Source: Deltaproteobacteria bacterium
Lineage (GTDB): Bacteria; Desulfobacterota; Desulfobacteria; Desulfobacterales; Desulfatirhabdiaceae
Direction of reading: 5' to 3'
DNA: 51,878 nt
NCBI GenBank assembly: GCA_016219185.1
Contig: JACRBZ010000099.1
Span: forward strand, 1-51,878
The stretch's first letter is position 1; every line of letters begins with the position of its first letter. The notes beneath the pieces are model-generated. The model did not search any database, was not told where the DNA came from, and was given only the letters and a program-made list of their open reading frames with translations. The translations under genes and the position numbers were made by a program. This document shows, piece after piece, positions 1 to 7,074 of this stretch.

Positions 1-3
1 CTC

Positions 4-406
4 GCTTCAATGAGGCCGGAGCGGAAAAGCTCCGGAAAATTGCAACAGCGGCCACATAGTATCCCACTACTGCCCCAGCTTCAATGAGGCCGGAGCGGAA
101 AAGCTCCGGAAAATATGTTTATCTTCACCAGCGAATAACTAATCTGGAAAGCTTCAATGAGGCCGGAGCGGAAAAGCTCCGGAAAATTATGGTGGAAACC
201 AAAAGGCAGGATTCGCAACCTGGGCTTCAATGAGGCCGGAGCGGAAAAGCTCCGGAAAATTGGCAAGCGATATACGACGCCGCCGAGCCGGAAAAGCTTC
301 AATGAGGCCGGAGCGGAAAAGCTCCGGAAAATTAGGCAAATGTTGCGCTGGTGATATCCTGCGCCGCACGCTTCAATGAGGCCGGAGCGGAAAAGCTCCG
401 GAAAAT
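4..406 (-). CRISPR. Type I-G CRISPR array, six repeats, open at the left edge
   Basis: Six identical 37-bp repeats lie at 4-40, 78-114, 151-187, 224-260, 296-332 and 370-406, with five spacers of 37, 36, 36, 35 and 37 bp. On the plus strand each repeat starts GCTTCAATGAGG and ends CTCCGGAAAAT; on the minus strand it ends ATTGAAGC, the usual 3' handle of type I repeats, so crRNA should be made leftward. The repeat contains a 7-bp stem CCGGAGC/GCTCCGG with a 6-nt loop, a substrate for the Cas6 part of Csb2. Bases 1-3 are the end of a further spacer, so the array continues outside the window. The cas operon and leader lie immediately to the right, so the spacer at 333-369 is the newest. No repeat is degenerate, in keeping with an array whose distal end is not in view. 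Confidence 0.98.
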
Positions 407-611
407 ACCTCTCGGGTAAGTATGCCAAATTTATGAGCGTTTGGCGCTGTTTGCGAGCGGATGAAAAATTTATATATTCTTTTGAATGTCAAAGTCAAAT
501 ACATTGTCCCTCATTTTAAATTTAATTAGAATTTCAAAGAACTTACCCATCAGCGAGCGACTGCGGGGTTTTATGCATCACTGAACCGCTCGTTATCACG
601 TAGCGGCAGCC
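407..611 (-). promoter_or_regulatory. CRISPR leader
   Basis: This is the AT-rich gap between the array and cas2. Reading on the minus strand it runs from cas2 into the first repeat. It holds one good promoter (469-498) and, close to the repeat, an inverted repeat GCCAAA at 424-429 with TTTGGC at 440-445. Leaders of type I arrays normally carry the promoter and the integration-anchoring signals; the inverted repeat is a candidate for the second role, which is inference. No open reading frame here is credible. Confidence 0.8.
469..498 (-). promoter_or_regulatory. Predicted leader promoter for pre-crRNA
   Basis: On the minus strand a -35 element TTGACT (493-498 on plus) is followed after exactly 18 bp by a -10 element TATAAA (469-474). 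Transcription would start near 462, about 55 nt before the first repeat, and proceed through the array. Confidence 0.6.
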
Positions 612-908
612 TTAAACGATTATCGAACGCCTTTGAATCGGCTCAAAAAGCTTCCCGATGCTGTGGACTTTGGGCGTTACATTTTCAGCCGGACCAATGT
701 CCATGATCAGCACATGATCTTCATTCTGGTTCATAATTTCACAAAGAGCGGCCTCGAGGCGAAGTGCCGACATTTTTCCAAGCCGGCACTGGAAAACTGA
801 CAGTTGTAGCCATTCTCCGAATCCCTTGAGGGTTTTGTAAATTTTCTTCCACCTCTTTTGATCTCGGATGTCGTAGGAAATGATATAAAGGTGCTCTTGA
901 TCTTTCAT
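612..908 (-). CDS. cas2: CRISPR-associated endoribonuclease/adaptation protein Cas2
   Basis: This 98-residue protein is the non-catalytic scaffold of the Cas1-Cas2 integrase that inserts new spacers. It has the normal length and the ferredoxin-like N-terminus of Cas2, with the strand-end motif YIISYDIRD and the conserved Asp at residue 13. Its ATG overlaps the TGA of cas4-cas1 as ATGA (905-908), so translation is probably coupled. It is the last cas gene, with the leader directly downstream. Confidence 0.95.
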   Translation of the reverse strand: MKDQEHLYIISYDIRDQKRWKKIYKTLKGFGEWLQLSVFQCRLGKMSALRLEAALCEIMNQNEDHVLIMDIGPAENVTPKVHSIGKLFEPIQRRSIIV

Positions 909-2587
909 CGGGTCACAAAATTTGGAAAATCAGGAATTTCTCCCAACAGATGCCGAATCAGAAGTCTTGCCTGAACCTCAAGAATCCGCCTGTAACTGAT
1001 CCGGTACTGGAATATCGGATGGGTGACCTCCTGTCCCAGCCTTCGTTCAAATACACCGATGAATCGTTTTCGTCCGCTGTCCGTCAGGTTGCAGCTTCCT
1101 GCCGCCGAAATAAAATCAGATGGCCTGACTTCGCCGTTATTCACTGCGGTAATCACCGTGGAATCCGCGATTAAAGGCCGAAAAGGTTCCATCATATCCA
1201 AGGCAAGCGCGGGCCTGCCAAAACGGGGTTGATGGTAAAAACCACGGTAAGGGTCTAACCCGACAGCCGAAAGCGCGATAGTCCATTCACGAGCCAGCAT
1301 GGCATAAGCCAGAGAGAGCATGGCGTTGACCGGATCTTTGGGTGGTCTGCGATTTCTGCCGGAAAAATCAAAGACATATTTCGAATCAGATTCTTCTCTG
1401 AACATGGACTGAAAATTCCGGAAATATCTTCCGGCTGCCGCTCCTTCAATGCCCAGCATGGAATCCAGAGAATCGGCTTTGCCGGCGCTGTCCATATCAC
1501 CGCGCATGTCATTGATGAGTTCCGCCGGAGCTTTGCCGCCATCCCCTTCCATCCCTTTCCAGTTTCGCCGCATCAGGGTCCGGCAGTTTGAGATTTTGGC
1601 TGACACCAGCCCCCTTGCAATTTTCAGGCAGGCGCCAGAATCAAAACTGGCGCGGTATTGGGCTGTTCGATTTTCGACATTCTTGTGGCCGGTCCCGATG
1701 GTGTGCCCCATAAACCATCCGCCGTAACTCAAATACGTCACCGGAATGCTTCGCCGCAGGCACTCGTGAATGACAGGGGTGGTCAGCGTGCTGTGACCAA
1801 AGAGAACGATCTGAGAGATATCCTCCAGGCGAGCCTCGGCAATTTTTTCCTTATCCATCTCGACGATCAACTGCGCCCCATCCTTTCTGACATAGGCCCC
1901 GGCTTTCTGGACATAAAATGGAAGGCTGTTCTCATCGGATGCATAAACCGGTCTGATTTCATCCTTTCGCTGATTCAGAAAAAGCACTTCATCCGGCAGA
2001 CAAACCGGCGCAAGCGAGCACCGCAGGCATTTGGGGCTGTTTTCCAAAGGTTGCGGAATTTGACCCGCCGCAACCAGGTTTTTAAAATCGTCAATGGCTT
2101 TGAGCGTGTCATCCATCAGTTCCTGATCCATCGGAACCGGGACCCGCTCTTTTGAACTCACAAAATAAATGACGCCGCGATTGCAGGAAAATCCATGTTC
2201 TCTTAACAGAAGGCCCTGGGCGCAGAGCTGAACCTTCTCAGGCGCGTAAACGCCTCCGGCAACATGCGGACGTTTGCCGCGTTTGTAATCAACCGGCGTT
2301 ACGACTTCACCATCGCCCTCCACCACATCAATTTTTGCGGTAATTCCCATGATATCCGAACCCAGGCTAACCGATCTCGCATGGATATGCTCTTGTTCCT
2401 GGGGTTTTTCAGGAAGAACGCCCCCGCCTTTGTCCACCCGGCGGTGTTTGATGGCGCCATCAACCGTATCGGAGCTATGCATGAATTCTCCCTGAACCCA
2501 TTCCAGGTAGCCCAGTCTGGGACAGTAAACGAATTCGTTCAACATGCGAACCGGTATTTGCGGTGTTTCGGATATCATGTCATTCAT
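905..2587 (-). CDS. cas4-cas1: Cas4-Cas1 fusion, spacer-acquisition nuclease/integrase
   Basis: This 560-residue protein joins Cas4 (about residues 10-200) to Cas1 (about 220-560). The Cas4 half has the four Fe-S cysteines C22, C187, C190 and C196 and RecB-like nuclease residues (D87; VDYKRGK at 99-105). Cas4 trims prespacers and selects them by PAM. The Cas1 half has the metal-binding residues E381 (GIEGAAAGRYF), H452 (GFYHQPRFGRP) and D464/E467 (LDMMEPFRPLIAD). The fusion is typical of the GSU0053/GSU0054-type subtype, now I-G. The start ATG overlaps the stop of the small winged-helix gene upstream (2584-2587), and the stop overlaps cas2. Confidence 0.95.
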   Translation of the reverse strand: MNDMISETPQIPVRMLNEFVYCPRLGYLEWVQGEFMHSSDTVDGAIKHRRVDKGGGVLPEKPQEQEHIHARSVSLGSDIMGITAKIDVVEGDGEVVTPVDYKRGKRPHVAGGVYAPEKVQLCAQGLLLREHGFSCNRGVIYFVSSKERVPVPMDQELMDDTLKAIDDFKNLVAAGQIPQPLENSPKCLRCSLAPVCLPDEVLFLNQRKDEIRPVYASDENSLPFYVQKAGAYVRKDGAQLIVEMDKEKIAEARLEDISQIVLFGHSTLTTPVIHECLRRSIPVTYLSYGGWFMGHTIGTGHKNVENRTAQYRASFDSGACLKIARGLVSAKISNCRTLMRRNWKGMEGDGGKAPAELINDMRGDMDSAGKADSLDSMLGIEGAAAGRYFRNFQSMFREESDSKYVFDFSGRNRRPPKDPVNAMLSLAYAMLAREWTIALSAVGLDPYRGFYHQPRFGRPALALDMMEPFRPLIADSTVITAVNNGEVRPSDFISAAGSCNLTDSGRKRFIGVFERRLGQEVTHPIFQYRISYRRILEVQARLLIRHLLGEIPDFPNFVTR

Positions 2588-2904
2588 TTTTCCCTGCCTT
2601 TTTGCGATGGGTACAAAAGTTCGCGGCCCTTGCCCGTCAGTCGGTACTTCTGGAGGCGGCTTGTGGGTTTATCCGGAATAGTCTGTTCGATCACGCCGGT
2701 TTCCAATGCTGGAAGAAGGTATGCTTCACGGAAATGATCCTGGTGTTTCAATCCCAATTCCGCCATAAGCTCTTTTCGGCTTTTGGGTGTAATGCAGATC
2801 TTTGCAATTCGAATAATTTCATGCCTGACTTCCCCGGTGACTTCCCCGGTGACATTTTTCTCCGCAGGCAACTCCGCCCTTGTGTAAGCCATCACCCGAA
2901 ACAT
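2584..2904 (-). CDS. Small winged-helix protein resembling the C-terminus of AlbA_2/Fic-type regulators
   Basis: This 106-residue protein resembles only the last domain of larger AlbA_2 ATP-binding (RecG-like) or Fic family proteins. Those commonly carry a repeated linker such as VTGEVTGEV (here residues 18-26), followed by a winged helix with phrases like LGLKHQDHFREAYLLPALE and TIPDKPTSRLQKYRLTGKG, all present here. No ATPase or Fic motif remains, so it is either a domain-only gene or a truncated relic kept because it sits in the operon. The stop overlaps the start of cas4-cas1. An alternative start at the Met five codons in is possible, because GGGGAG abuts the first ATG too closely. Its role is unknown; a DNA-binding function is inferred. 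Confidence 0.6.
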   Translation of the reverse strand: MFRVMAYTRAELPAEKNVTGEVTGEVRHEIIRIAKICITPKSRKELMAELGLKHQDHFREAYLLPALETGVIEQTIPDKPTSRLQKYRLTGKGRELLYPSQKGREK

Positions 2905-2913
2905 CTCCCCGAT

Positions 2914-3360
2914 TTACTCAAACCTTGGGGCTGGCAGTTCGTAATATAGGAAGCCTTTTAGAATCCGTTTAATGTCTGTGGCATATTTTTCGATAGTGGA
3001 AAGCATCTGGCGGAACCGGGTAAAGACCCGCATGATCTGTATGTTGACCCGCATGGCTCTGTCGCTTTTCAAAACACTTGAAAGCATGGCAACTCCGAGT
3101 TCTGTGAAAGCCATTGGCACATAGCGCATACCTCCCCAACTTGAGGTCACAATTAGTGACCTCAAGATTTCAAATTCATCTTCTGTGAGTTCGAACATGA
3201 AATCTTCAGGAAAGCGATTGATATTTCTACGAACAGCCTGTTTAAGAACTTTTGTTTCAACCTGATAAAGCTCAGCCAGATCCCGGTCCAGCATGATTTT
3301 AATTCCTCTGATAAAGAATATCCGGGCTGCGATTCTCTCATCGGGAACAATATCGCTCAT
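2914..3360 (-). CDS. ORF6N-domain DNA-binding protein inside the cas operon
   Basis: The protein is 148 residues from the ATG at 3360 (MSDIVPDERI), chosen because family members start close to this point; an upstream GTG at 3375 adds five residues. It carries the ORF6N domain, with RIFFIRGIKIMLDRDLAELYQVETKVLKQAVRRN and FPEDFMFELTEDEF as its signature segments. ORF6N proteins are phage- and island-borne, linked to KilA-N and Bro domains, and thought to bind DNA. It lies between csb2 and the winged-helix gene, separated from csb2 by 124 bp with a weak terminator-like hairpin, so it may have its own transcript. It is not a standard component of type I-G loci. Confidence 0.8.
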   Translation of the reverse strand: MSDIVPDERIAARIFFIRGIKIMLDRDLAELYQVETKVLKQAVRRNINRFPEDFMFELTEDEFEILRSLIVTSSWGGMRYVPMAFTELGVAMLSSVLKSDRAMRVNIQIMRVFTRFRQMLSTIEKYATDIKRILKGFLYYELPAPRFE

Positions 3361-3428
3361 GATGTCTATGTCCACTTAGAAATAAAAAGACCTAATCCGA
3401 AATGACTCCCATAGCCTAAGCATATAAC

Positions 3429-3449
3429 AAAAAGGCCGAAAACGGCTGA
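3429..3449 (-). terminator. Weak terminator-like hairpin after csb2
   Basis: On the minus strand a short GCCG/CGGC stem with a TTTT loop is followed by CTTTTTG. A 4-bp stem is marginal, so it may only attenuate. It lies between the interference genes and the ORF6N/adaptation genes. Confidence 0.3.
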
Positions 3450-3484
3450 CTGCAGACGCGGAAGAAAATCGGTTGAGCACTGTT

Positions 3485-5116
3485 TCAGTCCTGCGGGGCG
3501 AAGAGGCCGAGGCCGTAAAAGCGGCCGCCACCGATGCAGACAGGACCATGCACGGATAGCGGATTCTGATTCTCATCCCGCCAGCAAAGCTTCACATGGT
3601 ATCGGGGGAATTTCTTGAGATGATTCGGAACACCATATTTATCAGTATGTTCCGTTCCCCGCCAATAGCCGATTTTGCGCCATTCGACGATAGCGTTGTC
3701 TGCAAGCATTTGGGGGAAACCTGCCTGCACAATTGCTTTTCGGATTAGGCCGTCAATCCGTTCGCTGAGGTGTCTCAACAGCCTCTTCTGTTCCTCTGCA
3801 TCAGTCATGCTCTTCAACCTGCGACGGAAATGTGCAGGATCATCAAATCCAGGCAGGATCACGGGTGTTACCGTGGCCCAGGACACGGCTGAACTGAGAT
3901 ATGGCCGCACTCCTTTTTCTGAAGAAGGTACCAGTGAAAGCATGGCGACCGATTTTTTCGCTTCATCGGCTTTCTTCTCCCGACTCTCCTTGAATAGCTC
4001 CTGACCGGAAAGCGCCTGTCGCGTCCAGGCAACTTCTTTGTATAATGCTGTGTCGAATGAGGTAACGAGCACTCGGCGCACAGGCCCTACTACCATGGCC
4101 TTGCCTTCCCCCCGTGCTTCTATGCTGGGCAACGGGATATAGGCAAAACGGGACGATCCGACCGAAAAATGTTTTTCAGCTCCTACTGTTTCACCATGGC
4201 CCATAATGACCGCATTGATCCTCGCCTCGGGCCATCGTGACGCCTGCGCTGCACGTTTGGCCGCATGACGCGTCATCCCGGAAACAGTAAGCGCCCAGCG
4301 TGTGGTATCAAACGCCTGAAAACCAACTACATCCGGTTTCAATAACGTGAAGGCCGCAATTGGTAACCGTACCCTTTGATTGCCCTGATGATATACCACT
4401 TTGTCGTATGCTGTCACAAGTGGAGGGGGTGTAAAGCCATCCTTACCGATACGGTTAAGGAAACCGTGATAACGAGTGACAAGATCAGTCAGCGTCCCTG
4501 CAATAGGAACACGCAGCCCCTCAGCTCGTCCTCGGAAGCCAGGAACCCATCGCTCTCCCGCCAGTAGTTCACATTGTCCGTCATCAAGCAAGACACCATT
4601 GCCGACAACCAGGTCTAACCCCCAGCCTACGCACGTGATGGTGCGGGCAGCGGCAACCAGATATTCTACGTTGGAACGTTCTGCCGTTGTAACCTTTTCC
4701 GGCAGACGCCAAAGGTAATGGACCGAGTCGCAGTTTAACATATGGGTCGGCCTTACCGTCTTCATGGTGCGATGGGTGGCCGGGTTGGCATCACCGGAAT
4801 TGGAATAGTTGCCGTTGCACCAAGCCCTTGCCACGATGTCCATGGCGTTGTTCGGGACAGAAAGGCAATATCCCGGCGGTTGAGGGTGAACCCGCGGAGG
4901 AGCGATGATCAGTGGCGGTGACATTTCGGTCAGGCGCTCCAGCCAGACAAATGCAGATTGTGCCTGTTCCGGGATCCTTCTCCCTTGAGCAGTAGAGGCA
5001 ACCATGGCCTGAAAAAGCCGCAAGGGAGAAGGTGGCCATTCAGGGTCGCCTCTGTCCTTCCGGCCGTGGAACAGAGCATCGAGAAAGCGAATTGTTACAA
5101 CAAGTGATTCGTTCAT
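3485..5116 (-). CDS. csb2: Csb2, Cas5-Cas6 fusion subunit of type I-G Cascade
   Basis: This 543-residue protein belongs to the GSU0054 family. The N-terminus (VVTIRFLDALFHGRKDRGDPEWPPSPLRLFQAMVAS) is the Cas5-like RAMP part that caps the crRNA 5' handle. The C-terminus ends in a glycine-rich RAMP loop (GPVCIGGGRFYGLGLF, about residues 525-540) of the Cas6-like part that cuts the repeat hairpin. Its length fits the family. The start lies 12 bp after the csb1 stop. It should process the array transcript and remain in the effector complex. Confidence 0.92.
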   Translation of the reverse strand: MNESLVVTIRFLDALFHGRKDRGDPEWPPSPLRLFQAMVASTAQGRRIPEQAQSAFVWLERLTEMSPPLIIAPPRVHPQPPGYCLSVPNNAMDIVARAWCNGNYSNSGDANPATHRTMKTVRPTHMLNCDSVHYLWRLPEKVTTAERSNVEYLVAAARTITCVGWGLDLVVGNGVLLDDGQCELLAGERWVPGFRGRAEGLRVPIAGTLTDLVTRYHGFLNRIGKDGFTPPPLVTAYDKVVYHQGNQRVRLPIAAFTLLKPDVVGFQAFDTTRWALTVSGMTRHAAKRAAQASRWPEARINAVIMGHGETVGAEKHFSVGSSRFAYIPLPSIEARGEGKAMVVGPVRRVLVTSFDTALYKEVAWTRQALSGQELFKESREKKADEAKKSVAMLSLVPSSEKGVRPYLSSAVSWATVTPVILPGFDDPAHFRRRLKSMTDAEEQKRLLRHLSERIDGLIRKAIVQAGFPQMLADNAIVEWRKIGYWRGTEHTDKYGVPNHLKKFPRYHVKLCWRDENQNPLSVHGPVCIGGGRFYGLGLFAPQD

Positions 5117-5128
5117 AGCCTGCTCCTG

Positions 5129-6220
5129 TCATTTCCCCTTCTTTTTGGTGGCGTCGGCTACATCTTTTTTAACAGATTCCTTTTTTATGGCATCAGCTAC
5201 AAGCTTCTTGGCCGTTTCCTTGTTGAAATCAACCTCCAGTGCAGAAGCCACGCCAAATGCAGAGGCAGTGCTTTTTGCATAGGCAAGGGCATCGTTATGG
5301 AGAATGCGCGCATTCTCCCGCTGTCCGTCGCAGTGGACCAGAGTGAATTCAGGCGGGTTCTCTATATCGGGTACAAGATTACACCCCTGCCGCAGATAGC
5401 CCGTTGTGGGAGCAGTAAGAGCGGTGAGCGACAGACCGAGAATGTAGCGTCGCAATGCCAAGGTCTTCTCGTCGGTACTTGTCTTTAACAACCTTAGAGC
5501 GGCAAGATGCAGGACGGCATCCCGACGAATGCCGCCAGCGGCGATCACGCCGCCGTGAGTGCCAGTTTCAGGTACATGCACAAAACCACATGCTGCATAA
5601 GCGTCCTTGACATTCTTTCCCACATCCTTTTCTAACAAACCTTGATCAAAATATTCTGTTGAAGGGTTGAACTGGGCGGAGCGGGTTAACTTCCGGACGT
5701 TGTAAGCCCGAATCTTGGAGTCAATCAACCGCGGCAGTTTTGCCTGGGTGTCGCGTGAATCCCAAGCGCCGAAAACAAGAGAAGTGGGGGCAATCCTAGC
5801 CAATGGCTCGGCATTGCCATCCAACAATGTTTTGAAGGCATCATGCAGTTCCTGCTGCAATGTGGAACAGCGGACCAATGCATCACCAGCCCGATGTCCA
5901 GCTTCGAGAAGGTTCACCTTCTTTGAGCCGGCTTTTACTGTGATTTGCGGGATGAGCTCTGAATAGTCACTATCCATGAACAGCGGCTCAATTCTGTTTG
6001 CTTGGGATCCAACACTGTCTACCAAACATACGTTAGTTCCGTCTGGGAATTCATCAATATTATATCCACCTTTAAAAACCTTGTCCTTGCTTTCAGCAAA
6101 TGTGGCAGGAAAGAGAACACCGTCAACCCCCTCCACCGGTATCAAATGCTCTCGGATAACCAGCGCCGCAGGGCCATTATTTATCAACCAGTTGTCAAAT
6201 CTTTGTACCACCTCGCTCAT
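5129..6220 (-). CDS. csb1: Csb1, Cas7-type backbone subunit of type I-G Cascade
   Basis: This 363-residue protein is of the GSU0053 family, the Cas7-like RAMP that polymerises along the spacer part of crRNA. Recognisable features are the N-terminal ALVIREHLIPVEG and the later segments NRIEPLF, SLVFGAWDSRDTQAKLPRLI and the RKLTRSAQFNPS stretch. The C-terminal 40 residues are lysine- and alanine-rich (repeated KKxVADAxKK), likely a disordered basic tail. The ATG overlaps the last base of the csb3 stop, with AGGAG well placed upstream. Confidence 0.93.
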   Translation of the reverse strand: MSEVVQRFDNWLINNGPAALVIREHLIPVEGVDGVLFPATFAESKDKVFKGGYNIDEFPDGTNVCLVDSVGSQANRIEPLFMDSDYSELIPQITVKAGSKKVNLLEAGHRAGDALVRCSTLQQELHDAFKTLLDGNAEPLARIAPTSLVFGAWDSRDTQAKLPRLIDSKIRAYNVRKLTRSAQFNPSTEYFDQGLLEKDVGKNVKDAYAACGFVHVPETGTHGGVIAAGGIRRDAVLHLAALRLLKTSTDEKTLALRRYILGLSLTALTAPTTGYLRQGCNLVPDIENPPEFTLVHCDGQRENARILHNDALAYAKSTASAFGVASALEVDFNKETAKKLVADAIKKESVKKDVADATKKKGK

Positions 6221-7074
6221 TATTTGCTCCTTTCAATCGGGGTTGCAGGGTTAAATGCCTTGTGTTTTCTTTGTGGAGTTCGAAATGCATTTTCAAAACG
6301 ATAGCCGCAGCTATTATCGAGTATGCCATAAACAGCAGCAGAAAGAACCGAAACGGGATAAGGTTCTTGCCATGAAAAGTAGTCGAATACGCGGGGTGTT
6401 TCTGCTGGCTTCGGCTGACAACGCTGGAGACCAATCAGCGCCATCGCTTCGACTACTGGATAAGCTATCGTCTTGAACTTCAGAAGCTTTTTCAGCGGGT
6501 CTGGGGCAAAACCTATATCAAGAGACTGTGAATTAGCCCCACGCCTCCCATCGAAATAGAAAGGTTCCCTGGGCTCGCCTTTCTTTGCTTTTGTTTTCCC
6601 ATTTTTCAGTATTACTGTTGCTGCAGGATCGTATACAAACTGTCCATGATTAAGCGGATTGTCACTCTGGGGATCTATGGCAGCGCACATCGCTACGAAT
6701 ATTTTTCTGGCATTCATAGAACCGGCCCAAGGCTTTAAGGATTTATCTTTCCACCAATCTAAATGAAGCGATACCGGTGAGACAATACTCATCGATGAAC
6801 TTTTGTCCTCGGCATCGTCTTCGTTCTCGCCTTCATCCTCTCGGTCCGTAGCACCATCATTGGCAAGTGCGATATCACGAGCAGACTTCAGGAGTTGGGC
6901 GAGAGACGCTGTAGGTTCAGTTGTTCTTATGCAAAAATGTCTGATCTCAAACCACCCCTCTGTCCCCTTCCAGAGCCGGTCTGCAAACTCCAATAGCCCG
7001 CAGCAGGCAAAGAACTGACCGGGATTTGCCGGATCAACCGGGATACGAATTGCCGTTTCCTGTGCCATACTCAT
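6220..7074 (-). CDS. csb3: Csb3, GSU0052-type subunit, probable Cas8-like partner of type I-G
   Basis: This 284-residue protein carries the family signature PGQFFACCGLLEFADRLW near residues 17-34 and an acidic stretch around residues 85-95 (REDEGENEDDAED). The family is found between cas3 and csb1 in GSU0053/54-type loci and is treated as the Cas8-like or variant large subunit. Its exact role (PAM reading or Cas3 recruitment) is not shown by the sequence. The start overlaps the cas3 stop as ATGA at 7071-7074. Confidence 0.85.
   Translation of the reverse strand: MSMAQETAIRIPVDPANPGQFFACCGLLEFADRLWKGTEGWFEIRHFCIRTTEPTASLAQLLKSARDIALANDGATDREDEGENEDDAEDKSSSMSIVSPVSLHLDWWKDKSLKPWAGSMNARKIFVAMCAAIDPQSDNPLNHGQFVYDPAATVILKNGKTKAKKGEPREPFYFDGRRGANSQSLDIGFAPDPLKKLLKFKTIAYPVVEAMALIGLQRCQPKPAETPRVFDYFSWQEPYPVSVLSAAVYGILDNSCGYRFENAFRTPQRKHKAFNPATPIERSK

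Noticed and set aside
81..428. Reading frames of 60-115 codons across the CRISPR array on both strands
   Set aside because: They are translations of the 37-bp repeat and contain repeated FPELFRSGLIEA or FNEAGAEKLRKI units.
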